Source: Paenibacillus sp. FSL A5-0031 (GTDB lineage Bacteria; Bacillota; Bacilli; Paenibacillales; Paenibacillaceae). From it: a stretch of 64,000 bases of DNA. The position numbers were made by a program, and so were the translations under genes. The notes beneath the pieces are model-generated. The model saw nothing but the letters and a program-made list of their open reading frames with translations, was not told where the DNA came from and searched no databases. Where the stretch lies: assembly GCF_001956295.1 (NCBI RefSeq), contig NZ_MRTD01000003.1, positions 310,001 to 374,000 on the forward strand. Direction: 5' to 3'. Positions 18,152-28,750 of this stretch are shown here, in pieces; position 1 is the first letter of the stretch; every line of letters begins with the position of its first letter.

Positions 18152-18378
18152 TATGAATATTGGGCAGTGATGGAGAAAGTAATCGTTTTAAGCGGACTTG
18201 GTTAGCGAGCTGGGGAAAGTGAAAGCCCAGACGGTCAAAACGATGAAAAGGCACTCCGGAGTCGTATACAAGCAAAGAGGGCTAGCTCTTAAGGAGCTGA
18301 CCAAGTAGGGTGGAACCGCGGGATTACAACTCTCGTCCCTACGTCTGGGAGCAGGCGTAGAGACGGGAGTTTTTTGCG
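18152..18378 (+). promoter_or_regulatory. glycine T-box riboswitch
   Basis: The leader binds uncharged tRNA-Gly and chooses antitermination. Seen: Stem I region (about 18155-18265) with likely specifier GGC at 18250-18252 in the context GAAAAGGCACTCC, the conserved T-box AGGGTGGAACCGCG (18307-18320), and the terminator stem formed by CTCTCGTCCCTACG (about 18330-18343) and CGTAGAGACGGGAG (18356-18369) followed by six T. The specifier agrees with the downstream glyQS genes. Confidence 0.95.
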
Positions 18379-18443
18379 TATAAACGCCTTTGCCTGCTTC
18401 GCTTTTACGGACACAAAACAGAGGAAGAAGGAGAGGGTCAGTT

Positions 18444-19331
18444 ATGAATTTTCAAAAAATGATTTTGACTTTGCAGCAGTTCTGGGCTGAACAAAATTGT
18501 ATTCTCGTACAACCTTATGACGTTGAGAAGGGTGCAGGAACGATGAACCCTATGACGTTTCTACGCTCGATTGGTCCTGAGCCTTGGAATGTTGCTTATG
18601 TGGAACCATCAAGACGTCCAGCGGACGGTCGATATGGTGAGAACCCAAACCGTTTATACCAGCATCATCAATTCCAAGTTATTTTGAAGCCATCGCCTGA
18701 CAATATTCAGGAGCTTTATTTGGAAAGCTTGAAGCAGCTAGGCATTGATGCACTTGAGCATGATATCCGTTTCGTTGAGGATAACTGGGAATCGCCAACT
18801 CTTGGCGCTTGGGGTTTAGGCTGGGAAGTATGGCTGGACGGCATGGAAATTACGCAATTCACTTATTTCCAACAGGTTGGCGGCATTGATGCTAATCCTG
18901 TCGCTGTAGAGATCACATATGGTATGGAGCGTTTGGCTTCTTATATTCAACAAAAAGAGAATGTGTTTGATTTGGAGTGGGTTGAAGGAGTAACCTACGG
19001 TGACGTCTTCAAACAACCAGAGTATGAGCATTCCAAATATACATTCGAGACATCGGATACAGCAATGCTGTTCTCATTATTTAACATGTATGAGCAGGAA
19101 GCTCAAAAAACGATGGAGCATCATCTTGTGTTTCCAGCGTACGATTACGTATTAAAATGCTCGCACACCTTTAACCTGCTCGATGCGCGCGGCGCAATCA
19201 GCGTAACGGAGAGAACGGGCTACATTACACGGGTAAGAAATTTAGCGCGTGCTTGCGCATCGACATACTACGAGGAAAGAGAACGTCTTGGATTCCCTTT
19301 GCTGAAGAAAGGAGTGGAGCAGCATGACTAG
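18444..19331 (+). CDS. glyQ: glycine--tRNA ligase alpha subunit
   Basis: 295 residues, the normal size. Catalytic subunit of the heterotetrameric bacterial GlyRS. Seen: N-terminal [34 protein letters not shown], the class II motifs in [25 protein letters not shown], and [18 protein letters not shown] 18444 is preceded by GAAGGAGAGGG. The gene overlaps glyS by 8 bases. Confidence 0.98.
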   Translation: MNFQKMILTLQQFWAEQNCILVQPYDVEKGAGTMNPMTFLRSIGPEPWNVAYVEPSRRPADGRYGENPNRLYQHHQFQVILKPSPDNIQELYLESLKQLGIDALEHDIRFVEDNWESPTLGAWGLGWEVWLDGMEITQFTYFQQVGGIDANPVAVEITYGMERLASYIQQKENVFDLEWVEGVTYGDVFKQPEYEHSKYTFETSDTAMLFSLFNMYEQEAQKTMEHHLVFPAYDYVLKCSHTFNLLDARGAISVTERTGYITRVRNLARACASTYYEERERLGFPLLKKGVEQHD

Positions 19332-21405
19332 AGATTTGTTGCTTGAAATCGGACTTGAAGAAGTGCCTGCTCGGTTCGTTCGCGGTGCGATGAACCAGCT
19401 AAAGGATAAAATGGTGAAGTGGCTTTCGGACTCCAGAATCGAACACGGCGCTGTAAATGTGTATGCTACACCACGCCGAATTGCTGTTCTAATCAACGAC
19501 GTAGCTGAGAAGCAAACGGATATGAATGAGGAAGCTAAAGGCCCTTCTCGTAAAATTGCTCAAGACGACCAAGGCAATTGGAGCAAAGCTGCTCTTGGAT
19601 TTGCTAGAAGCCAAGGCGTTGAGCCTGAACAGCTGTATTTCCAAGAACTAGCTGGCGTTGAATATGTTTATGCTACCAAAAGCAGCATCGGTACAGACAC
19701 AGCAGCGGTACTGCCAGATGGCTTGCTCAGCTTGATTACTTCGATGTCTTTCCCGAAAAACATGCGTTGGGGCAATCATGAGCTAAAGTTTGTTAGACCG
19801 ATCCGCTGGTTGGTTGCACTATTTGGTCAAGATGTGATTCCTTTTGAAATTACAGGAGTACAAACTGGCAATACAACACGCGGACATCGTTTCCTTGGCA
19901 ATGATGCTACTGTACAAGAACCTGCTCAATATGTTGAACGCCTGCGCGAACAGCATGTTCTTGCTGATGTCAGTGAACGTGAAGAGCTGATTGTAGCTCA
20001 GATCGATCGTCTGGCCAAAGAAAAAGGCTGGGAAATTGCAATAAAGGAAGACTTGCTTGAAGAGGTTGTATTTTTAGTTGAATATCCAAATGTATTGTTT
20101 GGCGGCTTCGACCCAGCATTTCTTAACATTCCGCAAGAAGTGCTTATTACATCGATGCGTGAGCATCAACGGTATTTCCCGGTATTCAACAGCGAAGGAG
20201 AGCTTCTTCCGTTTTTCGTCACGGTTCGCAACGGCGATCTTAAGTCGATCGAGCTAGTATCGAAAGGTAATGAAAAAGTACTGCGCGCAAGACTATCGGA
20301 TGCCAAATTCTTTTATGAAGAAGATCACAAGCTGACGATAGAGCATGCTCTCTCGAAGCTTGAGAATATCGTATATCACGAAGAACTAGGCTCAGTAGCT
20401 GACAAGGTAAGACGCATTCGTGCAACAGCTGATCTTCTGAGCAAGCATTTGCTGATCGATGAGCAAACGTCCAGCGACATTAGCCGCTCAGCTGATATTT
20501 GCAAATTCGATCTCGTATCCCAAATGGTTTATGAATTCCCTGAACTGCAAGGCATTATGGGGGAAGATTATGCTCTTAAAGCAGGAGAGCGAGCTTCAGT
20601 GGCGAAAGCCATTAATGAACATTATCAGCCGCGTTTTGCCGGAGATCTAGCTCCATCTGAATTAACAGGAGCAATCGTAAGCTTAGCAGACAAAATCGAT
20701 ACCATCGTTGGTTGTTTCTCGATCGGCATCATTCCGACAGGCTCGCAAGATCCTTATGCCCTTCGCAGGCAAGCAGCAGGTATCGTTCAAATTATTTTGG
20801 CGCACGGCTTGAAGCTGGAGCTAAACGATTTGTATGATGCGGCGCTATCCGTACATGAGAACCGCGGCCTTAAACGCGACGCTGCTGAAATCCGCAAAGA
20901 TCTTTCTGATTTCTTTGCGCTTCGCGTTAAGAACGTATTGTCCGAGCAAGGCGTTCGTTATGATGTTGTAGACGCCGTTATGGCTTCTGGTTTTGCAGAT
21001 CTGAAATCGACCATCGAGCGTGCGAGCGTCGTTCAAGCGCTTGCTGCAAGCAGCGACCGCACTGAATTTAAGCTAACTGTCGAGCAATTTAACCGTGTCA
21101 GCAATTTGGGCTCCAAAGCTGCTGGTGCAGCGGTTGATCCAGCTTTGTTCGCAGAACAGGTGGAAACAGAGCTGTATCAAACATGGCTAGCGCAGCGTCC
21201 AACGTTTAAACAAGCGATTGATGAGGGAGATATTTCAAGAGCGTTACAATCTTTATCATCGTTGAAGCCGTTTATTCATAACTATTTTGAGAATGTTATG
21301 GTCATGGCACCTGATGAGGCTGTTCGTGCGAATCGATTGTCAACGCTTGCTGGTATCGCAGAAGATATTGCGATTATTGCAGATTTCTCGAAGCTCGTTT
21401 GGTAA
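19324..21405 (+). CDS. glyS: glycine--tRNA ligase beta subunit
   Basis: 693 residues. It recognises tRNA-Gly and complements the alpha subunit. Typical start [20 protein letters not shown], the HD-like region with [16 protein letters not shown] and [15 protein letters not shown], and the C-terminal anticodon-binding DALR-type domain. ATG 19324 sits within the glyQ end, so translation is coupled. Confidence 0.98.
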   Translation: MTRDLLLEIGLEEVPARFVRGAMNQLKDKMVKWLSDSRIEHGAVNVYATPRRIAVLINDVAEKQTDMNEEAKGPSRKIAQDDQGNWSKAALGFARSQGVEPEQLYFQELAGVEYVYATKSSIGTDTAAVLPDGLLSLITSMSFPKNMRWGNHELKFVRPIRWLVALFGQDVIPFEITGVQTGNTTRGHRFLGNDATVQEPAQYVERLREQHVLADVSEREELIVAQIDRLAKEKGWEIAIKEDLLEEVVFLVEYPNVLFGGFDPAFLNIPQEVLITSMREHQRYFPVFNSEGELLPFFVTVRNGDLKSIELVSKGNEKVLRARLSDAKFFYEEDHKLTIEHALSKLENIVYHEELGSVADKVRRIRATADLLSKHLLIDEQTSSDISRSADICKFDLVSQMVYEFPELQGIMGEDYALKAGERASVAKAINEHYQPRFAGDLAPSELTGAIVSLADKIDTIVGCFSIGIIPTGSQDPYALRRQAAGIVQIILAHGLKLELNDLYDAALSVHENRGLKRDAAEIRKDLSDFFALRVKNVLSEQGVRYDVVDAVMASGFADLKSTIERASVVQALAASSDRTEFKLTVEQFNRVSNLGSKAAGAAVDPALFAEQVETELYQTWLAQRPTFKQAIDEGDISRALQSLSSLKPFIHNYFENVMVMAPDEAVRANRLSTLAGIAEDIAIIADFSKLVW

Positions 21406-21432
21406 TTGAGTCCGTAAGGAGGATGATAGATC

Positions 21433-22248
21433 ATGTCTCGTTCTAATCCGGAAGTAATCGTATATGTCGTCTCCGATGCAGCTGGTGATACAGGGGAGCT
21501 TGTTGTACGCGCAGCAATCGCGCAATTTCATCCACTTCATACCGATATCCGCAGAGCCCCTTTTGTAACGGAAGAGGCAGGCTTGCTGCGAATTATTGAG
21601 CAGGCGCAGCAAGTTGATGCAATAGTGATCTATACACTCGTTATTCCGCATCTTCGCGACAGCATGAAAAAGTTTGCAGAGGCATACAGCGTAACCGCGA
21701 TCGATCTTTTGGGATCTTTTATCGAGACGCTGGAGAAGCGGACTGGGCGGAAATCACGTCAAGAGCCTGGTCTTAATCATGTGCTTGATGCCAATTATTT
21801 CAAAAAGGTAGATGCTGTAGAATTTGCGGTAAAATATGATGATGCGAGAGATACATCCGGCGTACTAAAAGCAGATATTGTACTCGTTGGCGTATCACGC
21901 ACGTCAAAAACGCCTTTATCGATGTACCTCGCGCATCAGAAGTTCAAAGTTGCTAATGTGCCGCTAGTCCCTGAGCTAAAGCCGCCAGACGAATTGTTTA
22001 AGCTGCCAAAACGCAAAATAATTGGGCTTACAATAGGTGTTCCATACTTAAATACAATACGGAAAGAACGCCTTAAAGCACTTGGCTTACCGAATAATGC
22101 ATCTTATGCGACTCCTGATCGTATTGAAAAGGAACTGCTTTATGCCGATACTATTATGAAGCAGCTAGGCTGCGTTGTGATTGACGTATCACATCGAGCC
22201 GTTGAAGAGACAGCAAGTTTGATTATGGAATATGTACGTTTGCCATAA
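21433..22248 (+). CDS. yqfL: pyruvate, phosphate dikinase regulatory protein family (YqfL, DUF299)
   Basis: 271 residues. The family carries a bifunctional ADP-dependent kinase / Pi-dependent phosphorylase that switches PPDK or PEP synthase. Seen: N-terminal VYVVSDAAGDTGELVVRAAIAQF, the P-loop-like GVSRTSKTPLSMYLA (about 156-170), and ANVPLVPELKPP. Its gene sits before yaiI-dnaG, as in Bacillus, where YqfL influences gluconeogenic gene expression. AAGGAGG is 10 bases upstream of ATG 21433. Confidence 0.95.
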   Translation: MSRSNPEVIVYVVSDAAGDTGELVVRAAIAQFHPLHTDIRRAPFVTEEAGLLRIIEQAQQVDAIVIYTLVIPHLRDSMKKFAEAYSVTAIDLLGSFIETLEKRTGRKSRQEPGLNHVLDANYFKKVDAVEFAVKYDDARDTSGVLKADIVLVGVSRTSKTPLSMYLAHQKFKVANVPLVPELKPPDELFKLPKRKIIGLTIGVPYLNTIRKERLKALGLPNNASYATPDRIEKELLYADTIMKQLGCVVIDVSHRAVEETASLIMEYVRLP

Positions 22249-22328
22249 TGTCAAGCGGAAGGATTTTTTAGAGTTATGCCGTATATAATAGTATAGGAAA
22301 AGAATTTGAAACCGAGCGGTGATTTTCT

Positions 22329-22799
22329 ATTCGTCAACAAAAACCTACCATTGTGGTCGATGCGGATGCATGTCCGGTAAAAACGGAAATTGGTGAAACG
22401 GCAAGACTCTTTTCTGTAGGAGTGCTTATGGTTGCTTCTCACGACCATCGGCTGGAGCCTCAGCCTGGTGTAGATATTGTACAGGTGGACCGAAGCAATC
22501 AATCTGTCGATCTATACATTGTGAACCATATTGTGCGTGGAGATATTGTCGTTACACAAGATTTTGGACTGGCATGCATAGCAATCGGCAAAGGCGCTGT
22601 CGTATTGTCTCCTCGCGGAGAACAATATACCGATGAGAACATTGATTATTTGATGGAACGTAGACACGAACTTGCGAAACGTCGCCGTACCGGAGGCAAA
22701 ACAAGAGGGCCAAAAGCGATGAACAACGACGATCGTGCACGGTTTCAACAAAAGTTGACAAAAGTTTTACGAAATGAGCAGGAGAACCATGACGTATAG
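22329..22799 (+). CDS. yqxD: YaiI/YqxD family protein (UPF0178, DUF188), probable ATT start
   Basis: 156 residues if it starts at ATT 22329. The PIN-like core begins TIVVDADACPVKTEIGETA and continues with VIVTQDFGLACIAIGKGA and SPRGEQYTDENID. An in-frame stop at 22320-22322 leaves only ATT 22329 or GTG 22353 as candidates. GTG would remove most of the first beta strand and has no good ribosome-binding site, while GCGGTGAT (22316-22323) lies 5 bases before the ATT. The function of the family is unproven; it is routinely next to dnaG. Confidence 0.85.
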   Translation: MRQQKPTIVVDADACPVKTEIGETARLFSVGVLMVASHDHRLEPQPGVDIVQVDRSNQSVDLYIVNHIVRGDIVVTQDFGLACIAIGKGAVVLSPRGEQYTDENIDYLMERRHELAKRRRTGGKTRGPKAMNNDDRARFQQKLTKVLRNEQENHDV

Positions 22800-22840
22800 C
22801 GAATATTATTTACGTGTTACTAGGATGAAGGTGATGAACG

Positions 22841-24694
22841 ATGACATACGGTAATAAAATACCGGAAGAGGTCATTGATGCGGTTCGCAAGCATTATGAC
22901 ATCGTAGAGACGGTCGGGAAATATGTTCATCTCACGAAGCACGGCAAATATATGAAGGGGTTATGTCCGTTCCATTCGGAGAAGACTCCCTCATTTACAG
23001 TGACGCCGGAGCTCCAAATTTACCATTGCTACGGCTGCGGTAAGGGCGGCAACGTTATTCGTTTTTTTGAGGAAATGGAAGGTTATTCGTTTCCTGAAGC
23101 TGTTCGAGTGCTGGCGATGGATGCGGGAATGCCTGTAACCTGGGCATCACCAGATGGAGTGAAGTCCACGCCGCATGATGCAGACCGAGCCAAGATCATT
23201 GAGGCGCATGAGCTGACAATTAAGCTATATCATCATGTGCTGAATAACACGAAGCAAGGACAAGCGGCAAAACAATATTTGCGGGATCGCGGACTTAGTG
23301 ATAAGCTGATTGATCATTTTATGATTGGTTACGCTCCTGAGGAATGGGACTTGCTGGCCCGGTTTTTAACGAATCGTGGGTTTGATCTTGCATTGATGGA
23401 AAAAGGCGGATTGCTTTCGGCTAAATCTGACGGGAGTGGATATGTGGATCGGTTTCGAAATCGCATTATGTTTCCGATATGGGATCGAGACGGCAAAGCT
23501 ACCGCGTTTGCGGGTCGCATTATAGGCGAAGGACAGCCGAAATACTTGAATACCTCGGAAACGATGCTGTTTACGAAAAGCAGAACACTTTACAATCTGC
23601 ACTATGCGCGGCCATCTATTCGAAAGAGTAAGCAAGTTGTATTGTTTGAAGGTTACATGGACGTCATTAAATCATGGAGCGCTGGCGTAAAAAATGGGAT
23701 TGCCACGATGGGAACGGCTTTGACCGAAGAACATTGCGCTATTCTAAAACGACAAGCCGAAGAAGTCATTGTATGTTATGACGGTGATGATGCAGGACAA
23801 GCAGCAGCATTCAAATCAATTCCGATGCTTGAAAGCGCAGGCCTCAAAGTATCGGTGGCGATGCTTCCGAAAGGAAAGGATCCCGATGATTATATAAGCG
23901 AATATGGTCCGGAGTATTTCTTGCGAGAGATAATGGATCAGCCGGTATCGGTGACAAAATTTAAGCTTATATATTCAAGGAAAAACCATATACTGCTAAA
24001 AGAAGAAGGTAGAAAGAACTATCTGCTTGAAGCGGTACAAATTGTTGCAGAGCTTGATTCTTCAACAGAACGCGAGGTCTACCTGAAGGAAATTTCACGA
24101 GAGTTCGAAATCTCACTGGATGCTTTGAAACAGGACTGTCATCAAATTAGACAGGAGCTGCAAAAAAAGAAACCGCAAGGGGATAATAACGACAATTCGT
24201 GGAATAATGGTAGGAATGAAAAGCCCCGAAAGTCTGGACCACCTACTCTTATGCCTGCTTTCACACATGCAGAACGAAGGTTGCTGCACGTTATGATGCG
24301 GGATCGAGAGGTAGCGCAATCGGTTCATGAACGACTCGGCGATGCGTTTAATGTAGAGGATCACGCAGCTCTTGCTGCTTATTTATACGCTTATTTTGCA
24401 CAAGGCTATGATCCGGATGTTAGCCGCTTTATTGCAACGCTGCATGATGACCGATTAGAACGTACAGCTGCATCGATTTTGATGATGGACGGTGACTTTC
24501 CGTTCGATGATACGATGATGGACGCATATATCCAGGACATTATTAAAGTACCGCAGTATCGTGATATTGAACGCAAGAAAGAAGAAATGGTGCGTGCTGA
24601 GCGTACCGGAGATTTTTTGGCAGCAGCACAAATAGCAAGTGAGATTATAACCCTAGAGAGACAGCTCAAAGGACGACAGGAAGATCGTTTCTAG
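22841..24694 (+). CDS. dnaG: DNA primase
   Basis: 617 residues. Synthesises RNA primers for replication. Seen: the CHC2 zinc finger CPFHSEKTPSFTVTPE...CYGCGKGG (residues 43-67), RNA polymerase domain with FRNRIMFPIWD and GRIIGEGQPKYLN, TOPRIM acidic sites in FEGYMDV and CYDGDDAGQAA, and a C-terminal DnaB-interacting helical domain. Gene order yaiI-dnaG-sigA is that of the Bacillus macromolecular synthesis operon. Confidence 0.98.
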   Translation: MTYGNKIPEEVIDAVRKHYDIVETVGKYVHLTKHGKYMKGLCPFHSEKTPSFTVTPELQIYHCYGCGKGGNVIRFFEEMEGYSFPEAVRVLAMDAGMPVTWASPDGVKSTPHDADRAKIIEAHELTIKLYHHVLNNTKQGQAAKQYLRDRGLSDKLIDHFMIGYAPEEWDLLARFLTNRGFDLALMEKGGLLSAKSDGSGYVDRFRNRIMFPIWDRDGKATAFAGRIIGEGQPKYLNTSETMLFTKSRTLYNLHYARPSIRKSKQVVLFEGYMDVIKSWSAGVKNGIATMGTALTEEHCAILKRQAEEVIVCYDGDDAGQAAAFKSIPMLESAGLKVSVAMLPKGKDPDDYISEYGPEYFLREIMDQPVSVTKFKLIYSRKNHILLKEEGRKNYLLEAVQIVAELDSSTEREVYLKEISREFEISLDALKQDCHQIRQELQKKKPQGDNNDNSWNNGRNEKPRKSGPPTLMPAFTHAERRLLHVMMRDREVAQSVHERLGDAFNVEDHAALAAYLYAYFAQGYDPDVSRFIATLHDDRLERTAASILMMDGDFPFDDTMMDAYIQDIIKVPQYRDIERKKEEMVRAERTGDFLAAAQIASEIITLERQLKGRQEDRF

Positions 24695-24712
24695 GGGGGA
24701 GGGAGTCGGAAT

Positions 24713-25843
24713 ATGGCGAATGATCAACATACTGAACTAGATACCGAACAAAAACTGGATCATGTGAAGGACCAATTGATTGAGCAAGGCAAAAAGAGGT
24801 CATCTTTGACGTATAAAGAAATTATGGATAAGTTGGCTCCGTTCGATCAAGACCCTGAACAAATTGATGAATTTTTCGAACAGCTCGATGATTTTGGGAT
24901 TGAGGTACTGAACGAAAATGACGAAGAAAATCCACTCGCTGCCCAAGGGGAAGAGCAAGAGCGCGAACAGGACGACTTTAACTTTGATGATGATCTAGCT
25001 TTGCCGCCGGGTATAAAAATTAATGACCCGGTACGTATGTATTTGAAAGAAATCGGTCGAGTTCCACTACTTTCTGCAGATGATGAGGTTGAACTTGCAC
25101 AACGTATCGAGAATGGTGATGAGGAAGCAAAACGTAGACTTGCGGAAGCGAACCTGCGGCTTGTTGTCAGTATTGCGAAACGTTATGTAGGTAGAGGCAT
25201 GTTGTTCCTTGATTTGATTCAAGAGGGCAATATGGGACTTATTAAAGCAGTTGAGAAGTTTGACCATCAGAAGGGCTTCAAATTCAGTACGTATGCAACA
25301 TGGTGGATTCGTCAAGCGATCACTCGCGCCATTGCTGACCAAGCACGAACAATTCGTATCCCGGTTCATATGGTGGAAACGATCAACAAGCTAATTAGAG
25401 TATCACGTCAATTGCTCCAAGAACTTGGACGCGAACCGACACCGGAGGAAATTGCTGCGGAGATGGAGCTAAGCACCGAGAAGGTTCGCGAGATTATGAA
25501 GATCGCACAAGAACCGGTATCGCTTGAAACTCCAATCGGGGAAGAAGATGATTCTCACCTAGGTGATTTCATTGAAGACCAAGAAGCTCTTGCTCCAGCA
25601 GATGCTGCTGCGTATGAGCTGCTTAAAGAGCAACTGGAAGACGTGCTCGATACATTGACTGAAAGAGAAGAAAATGTACTTCGTCTTCGCTTCGGACTTG
25701 ATGATGGACGCACGAGAACGCTTGAGGAAGTTGGCAAAGTGTTTGGTGTTACGCGTGAGCGTATTCGTCAAATTGAAGCCAAGGCACTTCGCAAACTGCG
25801 TCATCCAAGCCGCAGCAAACGTTTGAAAGATTTCCTCGAATAA
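24713..25843 (+). CDS. sigA: primary sigma factor SigA (RpoD)
   Basis: 376 residues. Region 1.1-like acidic N-terminus, region 1.2 [16 protein letters not shown], region 2 with [38 protein letters not shown] and [19 protein letters not shown], region 3 [13 protein letters not shown], and region 4 with [32 protein letters not shown]. All promoter-contacting segments are intact. It lies 18 bases after dnaG with AGGGGGGAGGG upstream. Confidence 0.99.
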   Translation: MANDQHTELDTEQKLDHVKDQLIEQGKKRSSLTYKEIMDKLAPFDQDPEQIDEFFEQLDDFGIEVLNENDEENPLAAQGEEQEREQDDFNFDDDLALPPGIKINDPVRMYLKEIGRVPLLSADDEVELAQRIENGDEEAKRRLAEANLRLVVSIAKRYVGRGMLFLDLIQEGNMGLIKAVEKFDHQKGFKFSTYATWWIRQAITRAIADQARTIRIPVHMVETINKLIRVSRQLLQELGREPTPEEIAAEMELSTEKVREIMKIAQEPVSLETPIGEEDDSHLGDFIEDQEALAPADAAAYELLKEQLEDVLDTLTEREENVLRLRFGLDDGRTRTLEEVGKVFGVTRERIRQIEAKALRKLRHPSRSKRLKDFLE

Positions 25844-25866
25844 AAAAACTTGATGTTTAGTATATT

Positions 25867-25898
25867 GACCTTTCTGCTCGTGCAGCGAGGTCTTTTTT
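25867..25898 (+). terminator. terminator after sigA
   Basis: GACCT..CTGC (25867 onward) pairs with GCAG..AGGTC (to 25892) around TCGT, with a 2-base internal mismatch, then six T. Confidence 0.8.
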
Positions 25899-25969
25899 CT
25901 AAAATGCCAACCTCATACATACGGACTTGTGCAGGCAAGACAAGTCGACCGAAAGGATAGCGGGATTTT

Positions 25970-26806
25970 ATGAACCAGGATCGTCGGCAAATTATCGTGA
26001 AAGAAATTGATCATTGGCGCCGAAGCAAGCTGCTGCCAGATCAATATTGTGACTTTCTGCTGAATTTGTATGCTGATCAAGATACGATCCAAACAACTAA
26101 AGAACAGCATCATACAGTTGGAAAAGCAATCGCCGCAGTACAACGAGCAACAGGTATGCAATGGCTACTTACATTTGGAACTTTTACCTTAATTTCCTTT
26201 GTTGTGCTTTATTTTAACGAATTTCATCCGTTATTGCAAATGGCTGTTGTGGTCGGCGCAGTGGCTGTTTTTTTACTTACGGGACAGCGACTTCGCAGCC
26301 GCAATGAGTCGGCTGGATTGGCAATAACAAGTACGGGAATGCTCCTCCTTCTAGGCGGGGGATTGTATATGTTGAATCTGCATGCTATTGATCATTGGGG
26401 CTGGAAAACAGGCTTATTAGCCTTTTGTTCGATCTTTTGGGTTGTTTACGGAATCAAGGCTCGCATTCCTGCCCTTCATTTAAGTGGATGGTTGGCGGCT
26501 ATACTTGTTTATGCGTGGCTGCTGTCACAATTTATGCTGGATTCGAAATGGTATGAGGTGCAGCTGTACTGGCTGCCTATCGCTTGTTTATTTGGCTGGA
26601 GCAGTTGGTTTGTACATCGCTGGTCGAAGCCGGTATCTGCTGTTTTGTTTGCAACCTGCGCGCTCGTGTGGTTTATGCCTGAGCTATACTCGGTCATGTT
26701 CGTAAATGATGCGATTTTGTTGCAGCTGCAGCTCATTGTCAAAATAGCGATAGGCGGCATAATATTATTTTCAATGCGAAAACAATGGATGGTGTGGGTT
26801 GTATAA
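25970..26806 (+). CDS. polytopic membrane protein of unknown function
   Basis: 278 residues. A hydrophilic N-terminal helix of about 60 residues (IVKEIDHWRRSKLLPDQYCDFLLNLY) is followed by about eight membrane segments. The arrangement recalls DUF2157-type proteins, but I am not certain. AAAGGATAGCGGG lies upstream of ATG 25970. It occupies the interval that holds cccA (cytochrome c550) in B. subtilis, yet has no CxxCH motif. The stop overlaps the trmK start, so the two are coupled. Confidence 0.75.
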   Translation: MNQDRRQIIVKEIDHWRRSKLLPDQYCDFLLNLYADQDTIQTTKEQHHTVGKAIAAVQRATGMQWLLTFGTFTLISFVVLYFNEFHPLLQMAVVVGAVAVFLLTGQRLRSRNESAGLAITSTGMLLLLGGGLYMLNLHAIDHWGWKTGLLAFCSIFWVVYGIKARIPALHLSGWLAAILVYAWLLSQFMLDSKWYEVQLYWLPIACLFGWSSWFVHRWSKPVSAVLFATCALVWFMPELYSVMFVNDAILLQLQLIVKIAIGGIILFSMRKQWMVWVV

Positions 26807-27579
26807 TGTTAAAACTATCAAGGCGTCTGCAGAAGATTGCAGATTACGTAACCGCGGGCTCGCGTGTAGCTGATATTGGCTCGGATCATGCGATGCTCCC
26901 CGTATATTTGCTGCAAATCGATAAGTGCCCTACAGCGATCGCAGGAGAGTTGAACCTCGGTCCATATGAGGCAGCGAAGAAGCAAGGTGCTGCTGCTGGA
27001 ATGACTGCTCGTTTGACAGTCCGACAAGGCGATGGCCTGAACGTGCTTCAGCCTGGTGAGGCAGACACGGTCACAATCGCCGGTATGGGCGGCAGCCTTA
27101 TGAGCGATATATTGGAGGCAGGTCATGCGGCAGGCAAGCTAGAAGGGGTTGTAGAGCTTGTGCTGCAGCCTAATGTAGGTGAAGAAGTCGTACGCGAATG
27201 GCTATTGAAGCATAATTGGTATTTGGCTGCAGAAAGCATTCTCGAAGAAGACGGAAAAATTTATGAAGTGATGCACGCCATACGTGTATCGGATGCTAAA
27301 GCGCGCAATAGCGAGCTTTATGATGGCAGCTTCTTGAAGGTTAAGCTTGCGGCTGACAAGCTATTTGGTGTTTTGAAGCAAATGGGTCCGTATTTGCTTC
27401 GCGAGCCGCAACCTGTATTGTTTAAAAAATGGCGTCATGAGCTGAATAAGCTTGAGCGTATTTGTGATCAGCTGGGTGGATCAGATCTTGCTGAATCAGC
27501 GAGTAAACGCGAGCAGTTTCAGGCGGAGATGAACGTGATTGAGGAGGTTTTACAATGCTTGCCAATGGACAAACCGTGA
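26806..27579 (+). CDS. trmK: tRNA (adenine22-N1)-methyltransferase TrmK
   Basis: 257 residues from ATG 26806, which overlaps the preceding stop (TAATG); the conserved N-terminus LKLSRRLQKIADYV begins here. Methylates A22 in tRNA using SAM. Motif I VADIGSDHAMLPVYLL, then AGELNLGPYEAAKKQ, the catalytic-region AGMGGSLMSDIL and QPNVGEEVVREWL are all visible, followed by a coiled-coil C-terminus. It overlaps the next gene by 25 bases. Confidence 0.95.
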   Translation: MLKLSRRLQKIADYVTAGSRVADIGSDHAMLPVYLLQIDKCPTAIAGELNLGPYEAAKKQGAAAGMTARLTVRQGDGLNVLQPGEADTVTIAGMGGSLMSDILEAGHAAGKLEGVVELVLQPNVGEEVVREWLLKHNWYLAAESILEEDGKIYEVMHAIRVSDAKARNSELYDGSFLKVKLAADKLFGVLKQMGPYLLREPQPVLFKKWRHELNKLERICDQLGGSDLAESASKREQFQAEMNVIEEVLQCLPMDKP

Positions 27580-28676
27580 TCCAGTTAATGGAGCAGCTTG
27601 CGCCTAAGCATTATGCGGTTGAGAATGACAAAATCGGCTTGCAGCTTGGCACATTAAATAAACCGATTAAGAAGATCCTCGTTGCATTGGATGTGACGGA
27701 TGCTGTTGTTGATGAAGCGATAGAGCAAGGTGCTGAGCTTATTATCGCTCATCATGCGATCATATATCGGCCGCTAGCCAAGCTGGATACATCAACTGCG
27801 GCAGGGCGCCTATACGAGAAGCTTATCAAAAACGACATTGCCGTTTATATTTCACATACCAATCTTGATGTGGCAGATGGCGGAATAAATGATTGGCTCG
27901 CTGATTTAATCGGTATCGTGCCGGATAACCGTCAGTGTTTGGAGGAAGTACATACGGATAAGCTGTACAAGCTTGTTGTATTTGTACCAGAGAGCCATCA
28001 CGAGCAAGTACTTGAGGCTATGTGGCGTGCAGGAGCAGGTAAAATTGGCAGCTACAGCAACTGCAGCTTCAATATAAAGGGGACAGGAACATTTATTCCT
28101 GGACAAGGAACGAACCCGTTCATTGGCGAGGAAGGAAAGCTGGAGCATGCTGATGAGATTCGGATTGAAACGATCGTGCCTCACAGTGTCCACCGTAAAA
28201 CGGTCCAAGCTATGCTCAAAGCACATCCGTATGAAGAGGTTGCTTATGATTTATATTCAGTCGATTTAAAGGGCAGATCATTTGGACTGGGCAGAGTCGG
28301 CAAGCTAGCCGAGCCGACGACACTGGGTGAGCTTGCAGAACAAGCGAAGCAATTGTTTGATGTTCCAGCAGTGAGAGTCGTTGGAGCACTCGACCGAGTC
28401 ATTCGCAAAGCCGCTGTACTCGGAGGAGCAGGCGGCAAGTATGTACGCCATGCTGTGTTTTCCGGTGCTGATGTGCTTGTTACTGGAGATATTGATTATC
28501 ACACGGCACATGATGCGCTGGCTGCAGGAATGACGATCATCGACCCTGGTCATAACATTGAAAAAGTGATGAAGCAGAAAGTTGCAAATTGGTTGAATGA
28601 ACAACTTGTGAGCAGTAAATATGAAACGACAGCGGTTGCTTCTTCCTTGAACACAGAACCGTTTACTTTTGTATAG
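27555..28676 (+). CDS. yqfO: Nif3-like dinuclear metal centre protein (YqfO)
   Basis: 373 residues. NIF3 family, annotated as GTP cyclohydrolase I type 2 homolog, although the substrate is unproven. Metal ligands: IIAHHAIIYRPL (His pair) and the C-terminal VTGDIDYHTAHDA with IDPGHNIEK. The long form has an inserted PII-like domain around residues 130-230 (KLYKLVVFVPESHHEQVLEAMW). It overlaps trmK, as its ortholog follows yqfN in B. subtilis. Confidence 0.94.
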   Translation: MLANGQTVIQLMEQLAPKHYAVENDKIGLQLGTLNKPIKKILVALDVTDAVVDEAIEQGAELIIAHHAIIYRPLAKLDTSTAAGRLYEKLIKNDIAVYISHTNLDVADGGINDWLADLIGIVPDNRQCLEEVHTDKLYKLVVFVPESHHEQVLEAMWRAGAGKIGSYSNCSFNIKGTGTFIPGQGTNPFIGEEGKLEHADEIRIETIVPHSVHRKTVQAMLKAHPYEEVAYDLYSVDLKGRSFGLGRVGKLAEPTTLGELAEQAKQLFDVPAVRVVGALDRVIRKAAVLGGAGGKYVRHAVFSGADVLVTGDIDYHTAHDALAAGMTIIDPGHNIEKVMKQKVANWLNEQLVSSKYETTAVASSLNTEPFTFV

Positions 28677-28710
28677 TTAAATTATTGTTAGATTGGAATG
28701 GCATTGAGGG

Positions 28711-28739
28711 TTGAGCTTTTGTGAAATACCTTGTATACT
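28711..28739 (+). promoter_or_regulatory. sigma-A promoter of rnpB
   Basis: TTGAGC (28711-28716), 17-base spacer, TATACT (28734-28739); transcription would begin about at the P1 strand. Confidence 0.7.
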
Positions 28740-28750
28740 TAACGATGCCA

